Source: Chara braunii (lineage: Eukaryota; Streptophyta; Charophyceae; Charales; Characeae). Taken from it: DNA of 26,686 nt. The notes under the pieces are model-generated. The model saw nothing but the letters and a program-made list of their open reading frames with translations. It made no database searches and was not told where the DNA came from. Location: contig BFEA01000867.1 in NCBI GenBank assembly GCA_003427395.1, forward strand, positions 346,642-373,327, read 5' to 3'. Position 1 is the first letter of the stretch. Every line of letters starts with the position of its first letter. Both the position numbers and the translations under genes were made by a program. This document shows positions 1 through 9,174 of the stretch, in pieces.

Positions 1-1632
1 AAGCCAAAAAAAAAAAAAAAAAACTTGCACGATGCAGATCTCTCAAAGATTTACAACATCATATTTTTTTATTTTCTGTTTTGAAAATTTTGTTAAATCT
101 TAAAAAATTCCTGAAAGTCGCGGCCGCACCCAACCGCCGCCGGAGCCACGGAGGCCGTGATCACGGCTGCCCGCCGAGTTTGACCCCGCGGTCACGGCCG
201 CAGGTGATACATAGCCCGTAGGCACTCCCTCCTTCTCTCTACCTCCTGCTTCAGCATAATCCGGAATCATCTCGCTCAAATACTGACCGCGATAAATTTC
301 GCAAGCGCGACTAATTCGCTCTCTAATCTACACTTGGCAGTTAGTGCGGTCGAGAGGATCAGATAACTCGCGAAGAGTGGGAGATAGAATGGTGAGTAGG
401 GAGTTGGGCGATACGCCAAGCTGGTGCACGGTATGCTGGGTTGACATGTGGCCGCGATGGACTGTGGCACACGGGTGAGCCTGGCTTGCATACTCAGACT
501 AAACAGGACTACAACTTCAGATTGTTGGTAGGTGCAACGCGACGAACTGCGCGCATCGTGGAAACCTCAAGAGAGGGTGAGAGAAAGAGAGAGCGGTGTG
601 TTGAAGTGGTGTCATCTCCTCGCATGTTCTGTATAATTTTGATTTCCGGTTTTCGAACATCTTCGTTTGCAGCACTCTCATATTTCCTTTTCTTTGGTTG
701 ATGTATGAATTATTTTTCTATCCCCCATTTCTTCCTTTTCGGTACAGAATGTATGACAATTTTTTCAATTGTTCGATTCCTCGAACGATTTGCATGAAGG
801 GTTGTCGATCGCAGAGCCAAGGGGTCATGAGGAGTATGGGATGGGTGCCCTGCTGATGTATGGAAAGATGTATGCAATCCAACCCTTTTTTGTACACCCA
901 TGTTTCTGTGTATGCAACAGCAATCAACTGTCAAATTTTGCGTTAATCCTGTAGAAATTGTCTCCCTGAATAAGCCCAGGTCAGGATAAATGCATGCATC
1001 GTAGGTAGGTTACAGTTTGTATACATACCTAGGTATGGGTTGAATCTTCCTCATGCATAATCCACGCGCGATTGACATATGATGCATGGGAAAATTATTC
1101 ACTCTCTTTTTCCTTCTGCCCATCGAATGATTGTTTGATTTGCACTGAGTATACGGGCATCGTCCCTTCGTAAGAACAATAGGAGTAGATTAGAAATATA
1201 CGTAATAGTTGCCTCGAATCCTGTTGGAACAGATCATGTGCACGCACCTATACAGATGGCCACCGAAACAGGTCATCACGTATAATCGTGTCTGCATGAT
1301 CCGTCCCTGACCCTATCACGCCTTGTACACCCGAATGAATAAGTTAAATCCTTCTTGCAAAATAAGGACATCAGTGTTTCATTCTGGATTACTAAGCGTG
1401 CCTGCTTAAGGGACTCGGAGTACCGAAAATACTGGAAAAACGAGCAACTCTTCCTACCCCTGTCAAACCGAGAACGATCGGTTGTGTACCTGAGATTTCT
1501 AGAGGGCCACATGACGAAATTTCCTAATCCCGGATTATCCCGACACCTGTAACCTCTAGTACTACATACCCCCAAGACTCATCGTCATTGAAACTAACTT
1601 CCCTTCATTCTATCTCCTTCTCCTGTATCACA
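1..1632. other. Non-coding DNA upstream of the retroelement
   Basis: No reading frame here is convincing: the longest open stretches are under 100 codons, overlap on opposite strands and contain no recognisable motif. The stretch begins with a poly-A run (about 7-22) and AT-rich DNA. It then has a GC-rich island (about 115-205, described separately) and mixed-composition sequence. A perfect 14-bp palindrome CATACCTAGGTATG lies at 1024-1037. I see no promoter, RNA gene or transposon end that I can defend. Confidence 0.6.
115..206. repeat. GC-rich island with palindromes
   Basis: A roughly 90-bp GC-rich block sits in AT-rich surroundings. It holds a NotI-type palindrome GCGGCCGC at 120-127 and the perfect 14-bp palindrome GCCGTGATCACGGC at 154-167. 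A related motif, GCGGTCACGGCCGC, occurs near 188-201. The repeated GCCGTGAYC/GGTCACGGC words suggest a decayed short tandem or a transposon end. No function is inferred. Confidence 0.4.
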
Positions 1633-1734
1633 ATCTAACAGTCGTCTTTGGGAGTTGATAGTCCCCTACTAACCCCAAAGGTCATCTAACAGTCGTCTTT
1701 GGGAGTTGATAGTCCCCTACTAACCCCAAAGGTC
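1633..1734. repeat. Perfect 51-bp tandem duplication (two units)
   Basis: Positions 1633-1683 and 1684-1734 read identically, giving a head-to-tail duplication with a 51-bp period. Each unit contains the inverted words CTTTGGG and CCCAAAG about 20 bp apart, so each could fold as a hairpin. The absence of mismatches in otherwise decayed DNA implies a recent event, such as replication slippage or unequal exchange, or a collapsed assembly repeat. It lies about 430 bp before the retroelement primer site and could sit within its 5' long terminal repeat, but no second LTR was found to test this. Confidence 0.85.
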
Positions 1735-1745
1735 ATGCTCTGAGT

Positions 1746-2090
1746 GTCGACAATGCTACACCTATCGAGCCGCAAGATTTATCCGACGAAGCTGATCCGA
1801 AGCTGAGTGTTGAGAACGCAGCCTTCGGTTGAGGCCATCCAAATCACATTATGAGATCTTTGAAACCCGTCGACGACAAGTGGTTACACAAAGAGACACC
1901 CACAGTGTTCCCTCCATGCATCGAGTACAACCCCGCCCCAGGCGACGAGGCCGGCAAAACTAAGTCACTCGGCTCTAAGAAGAGCAAGACCAAGGGTCTG
2001 GTTCCCCGCTGGGCCACTTGCATCCCTATCCTTGAAACTTGGGACCGAAGATCTCAGTTCCGGCCTCGGATTCCATCCCCACTATCCTAA
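1746..2090 (+). pseudogene. Unrecognised coding-looking remnant, one internal stop
   Basis: One frame stays open from about 1746 to the TAA at 2088-2090, apart from a TGA at 1830-1832. The translation is charged and proline-rich. It includes a lysine-rich stretch (SKKSKTKG), a WATCIPILETWDRR segment and an acidic start (EPQDLSDEADPKLS). The composition is more protein-like than the flanks, but I recognise no domain, and no splice sites or promoter are evident. It lies just upstream of the primer-binding-like site of the gypsy element. It may be part of another decayed retroelement, an ORF inside its LTR, or an exon remnant. It is probably not a functional gene. Confidence 0.25.
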
Positions 2091-2168
2091 AATCATTGGC
2101 ACACCCCTACTACGCGCTTTCTGGCCCTCTCCCACTCCGAAAACAGGAAGTCGCGATGGGCCTAAGGT

Positions 2169-2180
2169 TGGTATCGGAGC
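2169..2180 (+). other. Putative primer-binding site (initiator Met tRNA type)
   Basis: TGGTATCGGAGC differs at one base from the usual plant LTR-retrotransposon primer site TGGTATCAGAGC, which is complementary to the 3' end of initiator methionine tRNA. It lies 87 bp before the likely gag start at 2256, a suitable position. A 5' LTR would be expected to end just before it, but a clear terminal CA and a 3' LTR partner were not found. Confidence 0.5.
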
Positions 2181-2255
2181 TGACCCATGTCAAGACCATG
2201 GACTGACAAGTTATCCGGCTCCATAGCTCGACCAATCTAAAGAGCCCCAGGTGAG

Positions 2256-3377
2256 GATGGTCCAGACAAAGAAACGCGTCAGGACGCGATCTTGTAGTCA
2301 CCCGAAGCCAGTCCGCTGGTCGACCGGCAGGCAACATGAATGTTAATCCTGCCCGCAATACTAACACGACACAAGGAGGGCCGAATCCAGTCGGGTTTGT
2401 ACCTCCTCAACCAGTGCGAGCTCGTGCACCTGCTTCCCCCCCTGATTTGTATCTTTTCGACCCTGCATATCATCTGGTCGGAGCGTGGCTTGCCACGCTT
2501 CGAGCACAACAATATGACGACGATGAAGTTAGGATCAACGTCCCCGCCCGTCTGGGAGGAGATGGGCACCATTGGTTGAGTACTTACATCTGGATTGATC
2601 TCTTGACCTTCGAAAGGAATTTCTTTCACAAGTTTGATTACGTTCACCCTGAACAGGCTTTCTTTATGATTAAGGACCGAGTACAGAAACCTATCGAGTC
2701 CAATCGCCAAATACCGAAGCCGGTTCTACAGACTGTTCGTAAAGCCCGAACGAAACGAGAAAGTCAGGAGAGACATTTTTATCGACGGATTTAGGAGTCG
2801 CGCGATATGAGCCAAGCGAAAAGAGTTATCCCCCATTAATCACACCATGCAACAAATCATGGATGCGGCGGAAGAAATGGAACAAAAGTTCGTTGCTAGC
2901 TTCCTCGAAGGAGAAGACCATGCTAAAGACAGAGACTCTACCGGACTAGCCTGGGCACAAGCAGAATTAGTTGCACTCAAGGACAAGTTTGAAAACATGG
3001 GGTTTGTATCGGGCCCTATCACCTACCTAGAGAAGGTAGTCGCAAAGAGACATTTTCCAATCTAGCCACAAGACCATTGACGGCGAAAGTTGTTGCACCC
3101 TCCACGAGCACAGTAGGGAAGAGAGACGATTCCAGCGCAGTGTTAGAACTAACAAGAACCTTGGTAAACCTGATACAGGAAAGCAAGCAGGAACAGAGAG
3201 AATACAGTGCCAAAATGGAACCATTGATGCGATCAATGTGTCTAATCATTGTCCGAACTCCGGCACTTCTGGTCGGAGGCCAGCCTGTACCAGCGGCGAG
3301 GAGACCCCCCATGGCACCCCTCGCCAGGACAGACGGATGTTATACATGTCATCAACCCAGGCATAGCACAGGATTGC
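2256..3377 (+). pseudogene. gag: gag pseudogene of the gypsy element
   Basis: The likely original start is ATG 2256, opening with MVQTKKRVRTRS, a basic start seen in gypsy gag proteins. That frame stops after about 29 codons. The coding signal moves to the frame of 2336-2794, which has a proline-rich N-terminus and then a capsid-like part with aromatic residues (LTFERNFFHKFDYVHP). It moves again to 2847-3065, which is glutamate-rich and helical, and then to 3077. The end carries a nucleocapsid zinc knuckle: CYTCHQPRH is read in one frame at 3338-3364 and IAQDC follows in the next frame, so a small indel splits the CX2CX4HX4C motif. At least three frame changes and stop codons make it non-functional. 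Assignment rests on the knuckle and on its position before protease. Confidence 0.8.
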
Positions 3378-4334
3378 CCCCACCGAGCTCCACAGGCTCG
3401 GGTAGGAACCACCCCTATGCTAGTTGCCCCTGTAGCGAATGGACCAGGGAGAGTCGGAACGATGGTGGAAAAAACGGACGGGGTGATGGCCGGCGCAACG
3501 GTCATGGAGGAAGCATCAGAGCTCATCCCCCTCGATCAATATCTCACGCTGGGCTATCCCGGGTTAGGCATGGTAAGAGCATTTCAACCGGCTAATGATG
3601 AGGGAGAAGTCTCGGAATGGAGACCCTCGCCTCGGGAAATGGAATCAGGAGGACCGGCCTTTGTCACTAGAGAGATCGACGTACTTGATATAATTCGAGC
3701 CCTAGATCACTGCATCCCCTTACCAATCGGGCACCTTTTGTCCATATCTGAACAAGCCAATGACAGAATAATACAACACTGCAAGGCTAATCGAAAGCGG
3801 TTTGCCCTCGCAAGGCTTGCGGCCATCAAGGGGAAGGCGTCCAACAAAAAACAAGAACTTGATAAGGCAAGCACCTCAGAGCCTCTACGCGTAGGATTGG
3901 TTCAGAAAGACGACCAATTTCAGCGCATCAAGCCCATCCCATGGAAATCGGTCGAATGTGATATAGAAGTATGGGGAATGTCGTACAGCGCCATCCTTGA
4001 CTCTGGGGCGACCGTGTTGGCAATATCACTCAGGTTAGTTGAGCAAGCTGGGAGAAAAAAATATATAATCCCCGTCCCCGAAGGAGACCACCTCGTCTCC
4101 GCAGAAGAAGGAAAGATTAGGGTTATTGATCGGATGTCGAACGTCGCTTTTTAGATAGGAAGAGTGCACGCTCTCGGTGAGGCGATTGTACTGAATGTGG
4201 TGTCATACGATGTGCTCATTGGCCTGTCTGCCCTCAACGCGCTACAAGCAAATCTGGATTTCGAACGACGAATGGCGGTCCTAAAGAATACGGGAGGAAA
4301 GCCGTACAATGTCCTCATGGGCCTCACCCTGTAA
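3378..4334 (+). pseudogene. Retroelement aspartic protease region
   Basis: The frame continues from the zinc knuckle through a variable spacer, including the segment PIPIGHLLSISEQAND around 3715-3760. It reaches a retropepsin core, AILDSGATVLAIS, whose active-site DSGA codons are at 3999-4010. A TAG at 4152-4154 interrupts the domain. The same frame then resumes with SYDVLIGLSALNALQANLDF, matching the conserved second half of gypsy proteases (a DvLiGld.L..l.a.iDf pattern), before TAA 4332-4334. In a live element this enzyme would cleave the Gag-Pol polyprotein. Here the premature stop removes the C-terminal half of the fold. Identification as a gypsy-type protease is firm; the spacer is unassigned. 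Confidence 0.82.
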
Positions 4335-5150
4335 GCGATTCCTAACGAGCTTCGCAGTATTCCCACCGGATTAACAGGAGGGATCCGAATGATCCTTCCA
4401 GAAGAAGGAGCAATCGGATCCGATCAAACCAGTAAAGAAGATGGCTAGACCCCCGCCTCGCCATCTACTGATTTCGATAGCGACCTCGAGGGGGAAGAAG
4501 TGGTGCGAGAGTTAATGAATAGAAATTGGCGATACCTAGTCCATCAGAAAACAGTTAAGACCTTCGAGATTACAACCATCGCTAGCATAAAACAGGTTCA
4601 GCCAGCACACACACTACTTATTGGGGAACCACTCGTGCAACTATCCCGGATGACAGACTCTTTGGAGCCCCTTCGAACCGTGTATGAGGCGGCTAGCCCA
4701 CTATTACCTCGCTATTTAGACAAAAGGTCATTATGTGATATCACACAGACCCCCGCTCGATCGCTCCTTACCTCGAGCAAGGAAGTATGGATGTTGCGTC
4801 GAGGTGTCGAAACAGAGATTTCGGAACCCCCTAGGAGGTTCGACGCATCCTCCTTCGAGATCATGATTAGAATCGTAGAGAAACCAAGAAGCCCCCAAGA
4901 CAAAGAAGATGGAATCACCCCCGAGGAACACGTGGCGATTACCGAAGTCGATGCCCAGATGATTGCCAATGTGGTTTCCTGGCAATCTGACCACTCCTTC
5001 ATCTTGGCTCCCCCAACTAAGACGTCAAAACGGGCTCAGATGAAACGGTTAGAGGTCTGAATCAATGAACACTCTTAGGATCTACACGTGCCGGCATACG
5101 TGCCAAATGACATCCACTGCATGGTCGCGGATATTCCGAGTGAATATCAT
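4335..5150 (+). pseudogene. Protease-RT linker of the gypsy pol
   Basis: This is the same frame as protease and RT, interrupted by a TAG near 4446 and TGA 5058-5060. The longest open piece is 4500-5060 (186 codons), rich in Glu, Arg, Ser and Pro, with no domain that I recognise. A long segment between protease and RT occurs in several gypsy lineages. It has no known enzymatic role. It is annotated here because its frame and position tie the two enzymatic parts to one ancestral polyprotein. Confidence 0.6.
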
Positions 5151-5770
5151 GAAGCCGTTAGCATCGCACATACAGGTATTGGTATGTCCCCGGTAATACA
5201 ACACGAAATTCAGATTGGGGAGCACCCACCCATTCATTGCAAACCTTACAGATAGTCAATTCTCGAAAGGAAAGCAGCGTTGGAAAGAATTAGAGAGTTC
5301 GAAGAAAATGATTGGATTGAACCTGCTACAAGACTGTGGTCCTTTCCAATCGTTTTAGTGTCGAAGAAGAATGGATTGATACGCATTTGCATCGATTACC
5401 GAGAACTGAACAATATCACGATTAAAGATGTATACCTTTTGCCCCGGGATGATTTGCTGGACGTAATTGGATGTGCCTGCTATTTTAGTAAGTTTGATAT
5501 TCGTCATGACGTTCACCATATCTTGGTTAAAGAGGAAGACAGACCAAAAATAGCGTTCGTTCTCTTTGAGGTACGTGGTAGTGGATTTATTGTCCTATGG
5601 GGATATGCAATGCACGTGCCACTTTTCAGAGAGCGATGAACGTTGCCTTCCATAATTTCGTCAACAAGATGCAATTGACACAAGGCATGATCAACTTTTG
5701 TGTCATCGTGTACATAGGCGATATTTTAGTTTATTTTGACTCGTCTCATAGACACGCGCAACATGTGGAA
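5151..5770 (+). pseudogene. Ty3/gypsy reverse transcriptase, truncated and mutated
   Basis: Classic gypsy RT motifs appear in order: a PIHCKPYR-type entry, then LERIREFEENDWIEPA (palm start), FPIVLVSKKNG, IRICIDYRELNNITIKD, FSKFDIRHDVHH (motif A, catalytic Asp codon 5496-5498) and KEEDRPKIAF. A frameshift between about 5560 and 5600 moves the rest into another frame, NARATFQRAMN, followed by VIVYIGDILVYFDSSHRHAQHV. The catalytic box, normally YIDD, reads YIGD (codons 5711-5722), so one metal-binding aspartate is lost. A TAG at 5254 also interrupts the N-terminal part. Homology stops at about 5770, where the thumb and RNase H should follow. The family call is secure and the gene is clearly dead. 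Confidence 0.93.
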
Positions 5771-5981
5771 TGGGAGCGTTGGGCCCTGGCCCCAGTATAA
5801 ATTAAGAGACATCGTGCAGGTCAGGAAATGTGCTCGTTAGGGCAAGTTAGTGCGACGATTCTTCAGGCGATTCCGTGTAGTCGAGCTCAGTCCTAATGGA
5901 GTGAACACGGTGCGCCTTGCTCCAGAGGTGTCGGGGAGCCGGTCGGCTAGGCCAATCATTTGCCACGTGTCCTATCTTTGA
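5771..5981 (+). pseudogene. Integrase C-terminal (GPF/Y-type) remnant joined to RT
   Basis: In the main pol frame, from about 5793, the sequence reads YKLRDIVQVRKCAR, a stop (TAG 5838-5840), then GKLVRRFFRRFRVVELSPNG, a VNTVRLAPE segment and finally ICHVSYL before TGA 5979. This follows the conserved gypsy integrase C-terminal pattern: a gD.Vlvr segment, a KL..r.fGPFrV core (the GPF here reads RRF), then NtvrLalP and HVSyLkP. About 20 bp upstream lies RT palm sequence, so RNase H and the integrase HHCC and DDE domains have been deleted in between. The open tail continues in frame with a Ser/Pro-rich segment to TGA near 6108, plausibly the end of pol. A CACGTG at 5964-5969 falls inside the HV codons and is not a promoter element. 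Confidence 0.75.
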
Positions 5982-6110
5982 CCTTTGCCTATCTCTTCAT
6001 CTCTCTCGCCTCCTGACTCGCCCCCAACCTCTGAGTGCAACAGTGACGATCCTGAACACTGGTTTTTTCCCTCTTCTCCGCTTTCACCATCTCTCCCTCC
6101 CCTTTCCTCA

Positions 6111-6740
6111 TGAGCTTTTCTACGGACCAGGTGATCAGTGAGCGTCTATTGAGACCTGGAGGACATATCCCATCCATTCGGCAAGTGCAGCATCCAAGTT
6201 GAGCCAGGATCTTCTCCTAGTTGCGGCTTTCTTTAGTACGGCAACTATACACGTGGAGGCAGAGTTTCGATTTGTTCGTATCTGCAACAGAGCACGGGTA
6301 AACATGTTTGACACATTTGTGGCGTACCAAAAATGTATCCGAAGGAATTGAAGGGGTTGAAATGACTCAAAGGGGTGTGAAATGATTTCATTTTTATTTT
6401 ATTTTTTTCTTTTTTCTTCGAATGATTTTCAACATGATTGTTAGTCAAAAAGTGTATGGAAGCACTTGAGTTCCAAGGGTTCAAAATTGTCAAGTTTTTT
6501 ATTTTTTCCTTTACTGTTTTCAGCCTTATCAGAACCTTGTCTGGAGCTTCTCCAAGCAGGTCATTTAGTGGGTGCAACTAGAAAAAATCATTTTTTTTTC
6601 ATGGCACTGAGGTGAACACTCACTGTTGCAATGTGGTGCAATGAGTATCTGAGTGATACAAGCCAAAGTAGATCTCTCGCATTCATGTGAACCGGATGGA
6701 CAACTTTATAGGTTGAAACCCCTTGTGAAACTTACTCAAA
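6111..6740. other. Unassigned DNA after the retroelement
   Basis: This may hold the end of the gypsy element, but I see no second primer-proximal repeat, no clear polypurine tract and no copy of the sequence before 2169. Short T-rich runs occur around 6388-6420 and 6496-6508. No convincing ORF is present on either strand. Confidence 0.4.
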
Positions 6741-6765
6741 AAAAAATAATAATAATAATAATAAT
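6738..6765. repeat. Poly-A followed by (ATA)n microsatellite
   Basis: A run of A passes directly into about six AAT/ATA units. It is a simple sequence repeat, and could be the tail of a decayed retroposon. Confidence 0.85.
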
Positions 6766-6769
6766 TTTT

Positions 6770-7378
6770 GTTAAATATAACATATCGAGTTGATTTTTTT
6801 TTAATAAATAAACTTTTAATTTAATTTCGAGCAGACTAAACAAATTCAATTTATCTTTGTCTTAAAGATAAACTTTCAGTTAAATATTTCGTCCAGACAT
6901 AATATTTGAGTTTACCTTCCCGTTCATAAATTGTATTTTAACTTTCGGACAATAAATAATATTTCATTCAACTATTTGTCCAAAGGGAACCTTTCAGTTT
7001 AATATCGATTATATCTTCCATTCATGTTAAACGGAAAGATAATATTTCAATTTGATTTCAAGCGATACATAATACTTCAATTTATATTAAACTGAAATGT
7101 TACGTTGGAGTTTTCAAAATTGTTCTCGAACTTTCAGGCAAACAATACTTCACAGTTTATTTAGAAAAAAAATGATCTCCATAAACTGAAAATCTCTCGA
7201 TAAACTGAAAGTTTTCAAATAAACCTGAAAATTGTTTAATTATCTTTCCTTCAACTAAACTTTTATGTTTTGAATTTTTCTGTTGTCGGGAGGGGTTCGG
7301 GGGGGGGGGGTTGTGGGGTGTAAGAAACAACAGAAAATGAAGAAAGAAAAAAATGTATATATATTTTTTCTTTGTTTG
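6770..7378. other. AT-rich quasi-repetitive DNA with a 12-G run
   Basis: This is very AT-rich DNA in which the words AAACTGAAA and TTTCAGTTTA recur in both orientations at irregular spacing (for example about 6870, 6980, 7090 and 7180-7215), suggesting a decayed, partly inverted repeat array. A homopolymer of 12 G lies at 7299-7310. No coding signal is seen. Confidence 0.5.
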
Positions 7379-7575
7379 TGTATATGAGTAAAAGCACGCA
7401 ATAAAATCAATTTAACCAATTCGATTGAATGTATTTAATCGATCAATTGAATTTAATCCGTCGATGATTTTGTGTGTAGTATGAGTGAAAGCATGTAATA
7501 AAATCAATTTAGTCAATTCCATAAAATCTATTTAATCGATCGATTGAATTTGATTGATCGATCATTTCAACTTAA
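7379..7575. repeat. Imperfect 97-bp tandem duplication
   Basis: The words TGAGTAAAAGCA (7385) and TGAGTGAAAGCA (7482) begin two units that continue in parallel through ATAAAATCAATTTA and TATTTAATCGATC. The spacing is 97 bp. Both units hold ATCGAT/GATC palindromes and are AT-rich. The duplication abuts the left side of the 2.3-kb dispersed repeat copy A but has no counterpart next to copy B. Confidence 0.75.
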
Positions 7576-8397
7576 TAGAATGGTCAATTTTAGCACGCAT
7601 GCGCGCAATCGCACTTTGTCCAATTTGACCACTCTCAACAATCAGAAAGACGACATTGTATTACGGAGGATTTTGATGATTTTTGCAATTAATAATCGAA
7701 TAATTAATGCAAAATCCTTCATATTTAGTGCGTCTAGGTTCGAGTGAGACCCTTCAATTGCGGTCTACGTTGGTCCCTGGTCTTATGAATCTTTTATTAT
7801 GATTCAGAACGGTGGATATAACATGAAATAATTACATATAAAAATCAATCTGGATGCATGTATATCAAAGTGTTGTTTCAGGAATTGAGAGTTGTGACAA
7901 AAAGGACAAGGACTTAAACGAGATCACGAGGCAAGACTAACTTTACGTAACAAGATCAATGATCATGTGAGAGAAGAGTAGAGTTCTTTATCACATCAAG
8001 GCTACAAACAAACAGACAAATCATAGAATCATTCTCACTATAGTCAGCTTTCTCTCTCTCCTCTTCAAAGGTTATATCATACTTAGAGATCGGACAATGG
8101 TTAGTATGTTGCCGAATGATCCTTGAGCAAACCCGCATAGTGTTGACATTTACTTGAGATAAGGTCTAATGCGACCTATATATGATGACTATGCTCATTT
8201 CTTAAGCCTGCTCTACTCGAGAAATCTATTATCTTCAAGACAGTTTTGCCTAGAGTCTGTTGTGCTCAAATACTTGTTGATCTCAAGACTTGTCATTTGA
8301 TCAGCCTTGCTAGGCATTGATGTCACCTTAAACACTTGTCGTGAAATAAAATGTTGATGTTGTCACTGAGATTGTCTGTTGTGACCAATATTATTGC

Positions 8398-8685
8398 TAC
8401 TACCTACGCTGCATAGTGTACACGTACGGGGGCTTTCCGTATAAAATGTACAGGTAATTTCTGTACGGGATCCTTACGAGAACCTGTACATCTTGTACGC
8501 CACCGTACGGAAAAAAAAAAAAAAAAAAAACAAATGTCATCAGAAAAATCCGAAAAAAACAATATGAGATGCAACAGCACAAAACGAGCATCATTTGGCC
8601 AAGCATCATCTTCAAATTCTTATTAAATTTGAGAAAACAAATAAAAACAATACCAGATTAAAAAAAAAAAAAAAAAAAAAAAAAA

Positions 8686-8716
<31 letters not shown>

Positions 8717-8805
8717 ACTCGTACGGGGCCCATAACGTACGAGTACAAGAGTACGAATCCATACTCGTATGAGGGTGCGTACAAGTGGCAACGCAGGGTA
8801 CTACC
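8398..8805. mobile_element. MITE-like insertion in dispersed repeat copy A
   Basis: Copy B lacks this block. The inserted DNA (8405-8798) is flanked by exact 7-bp direct repeats TACTACC (8398-8404 and 8799-8805). Removing the insert and one repeat restores an alignment with copy B (ATTGCTACTATCACTGGG) without gaps. The ends form imperfect inverted repeats: TACGCTGC at the start and TGCGTTGC read inward from the other end. The interior holds many GTAC-centred inverted words (CCGTACGG, CTCGTAC/GTACGAG) and three long A runs (about 8511-8530, 8660-8685 and 8693-8717). It has no coding capacity, so it is a non-autonomous element. The TSD length would suit a hAT-type element whose 8-bp duplication has one mismatch, but the superfamily is not proven. 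Confidence 0.75.
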
Positions 8806-8806
8806 A

Positions 8807-9045
8807 CCGAGACCTCCCGATGTGGCCATCATTGTCGTTTTTGTCCCTGAAACTGCCTGTTGTAACCAACATTGGCTGCTACCATCGAACGTCCCAGTAT
8901 GGTCAGCACTTCGCTGATGTCACCAGAACTATCCATTGTGACCAACAACGTCACCTCTACCACTTAGACCTCCCGCTATGGCTAGCACTACTGATGTTGT
9001 TACTGGAACTGCCCATTTTGACCCTCGATATATCCCCTGAGAACG
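8807..9045 (+). repeat. About 78-bp minisatellite, three units (copy A)
   Basis: Related unit starts GACCTCCCG (8811), GAACGTCCC (8887) and GACCTCCCG (8967) are spaced 76 and 80 bp apart. Each is followed by a GTGGCC/GGTCAGCACT-like word and a TGACCAACA-like word. The same array is present in copy B. Because the period is close to 26 codons, it leaves an open frame of repeated YHRDLP-type peptides, which is a by-product and not evidence of a gene. Confidence 0.75.
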
Positions 9046-9174
9046 GAACCTACTAAAAGTAAAATCGGATCATCGATTGAATTCATCGAATCAACACTCG
9101 CTGAAATTGAAAACTGGACTCACTGGGATCAGACTTACAGAGACCGATCTGAGAACTGAATGGACATTTTCTCG

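Larger units (their letters stand above)
2169..6110 (+). mobile_element. Degraded Ty3/gypsy LTR retrotransposon
   Basis: The order is a primer-binding-like site (2169), gag with a CCHC knuckle (to 3377), aspartic protease (DSGA at 3999), a linker, reverse transcriptase (5160-5765) and the integrase C-terminal domain (5793-5981). RT before integrase is the Ty3/gypsy (Metaviridae) order. Most of protease, linker and RT stays in one frame but is cut by stops at 4152, 4332, 4446, 5058 and 5254. Gag changes frame at least twice. RNase H and the integrase zinc-binding and catalytic domains are missing, so the element cannot transpose by itself. No pair of LTRs was recognised on either side. The borders given are the limits of supported retroelement sequence, not true termini. 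Confidence 0.9.

Noticed and set aside
5961-5972. G-box-like GCCACGTGTC as a promoter element
   Set aside because: It lies within the HVSYL codons of the integrase remnant, and the CT-rich sequence after it reads in frame as the Ser/Pro-rich pol tail.
2169-6110. An integrated plant pararetrovirus
   Set aside because: Integrase sequence and a tRNA-Met primer site before gag-protease-RT fit an LTR retrotransposon. No movement-protein-like region was seen.
8769-9056. 95-codon frame with repeated YHRDLP/YHRTSQ peptides
   Set aside because: It arises from the 78-bp minisatellite. In copy B the corresponding frame is only partly kept, which argues against selection.
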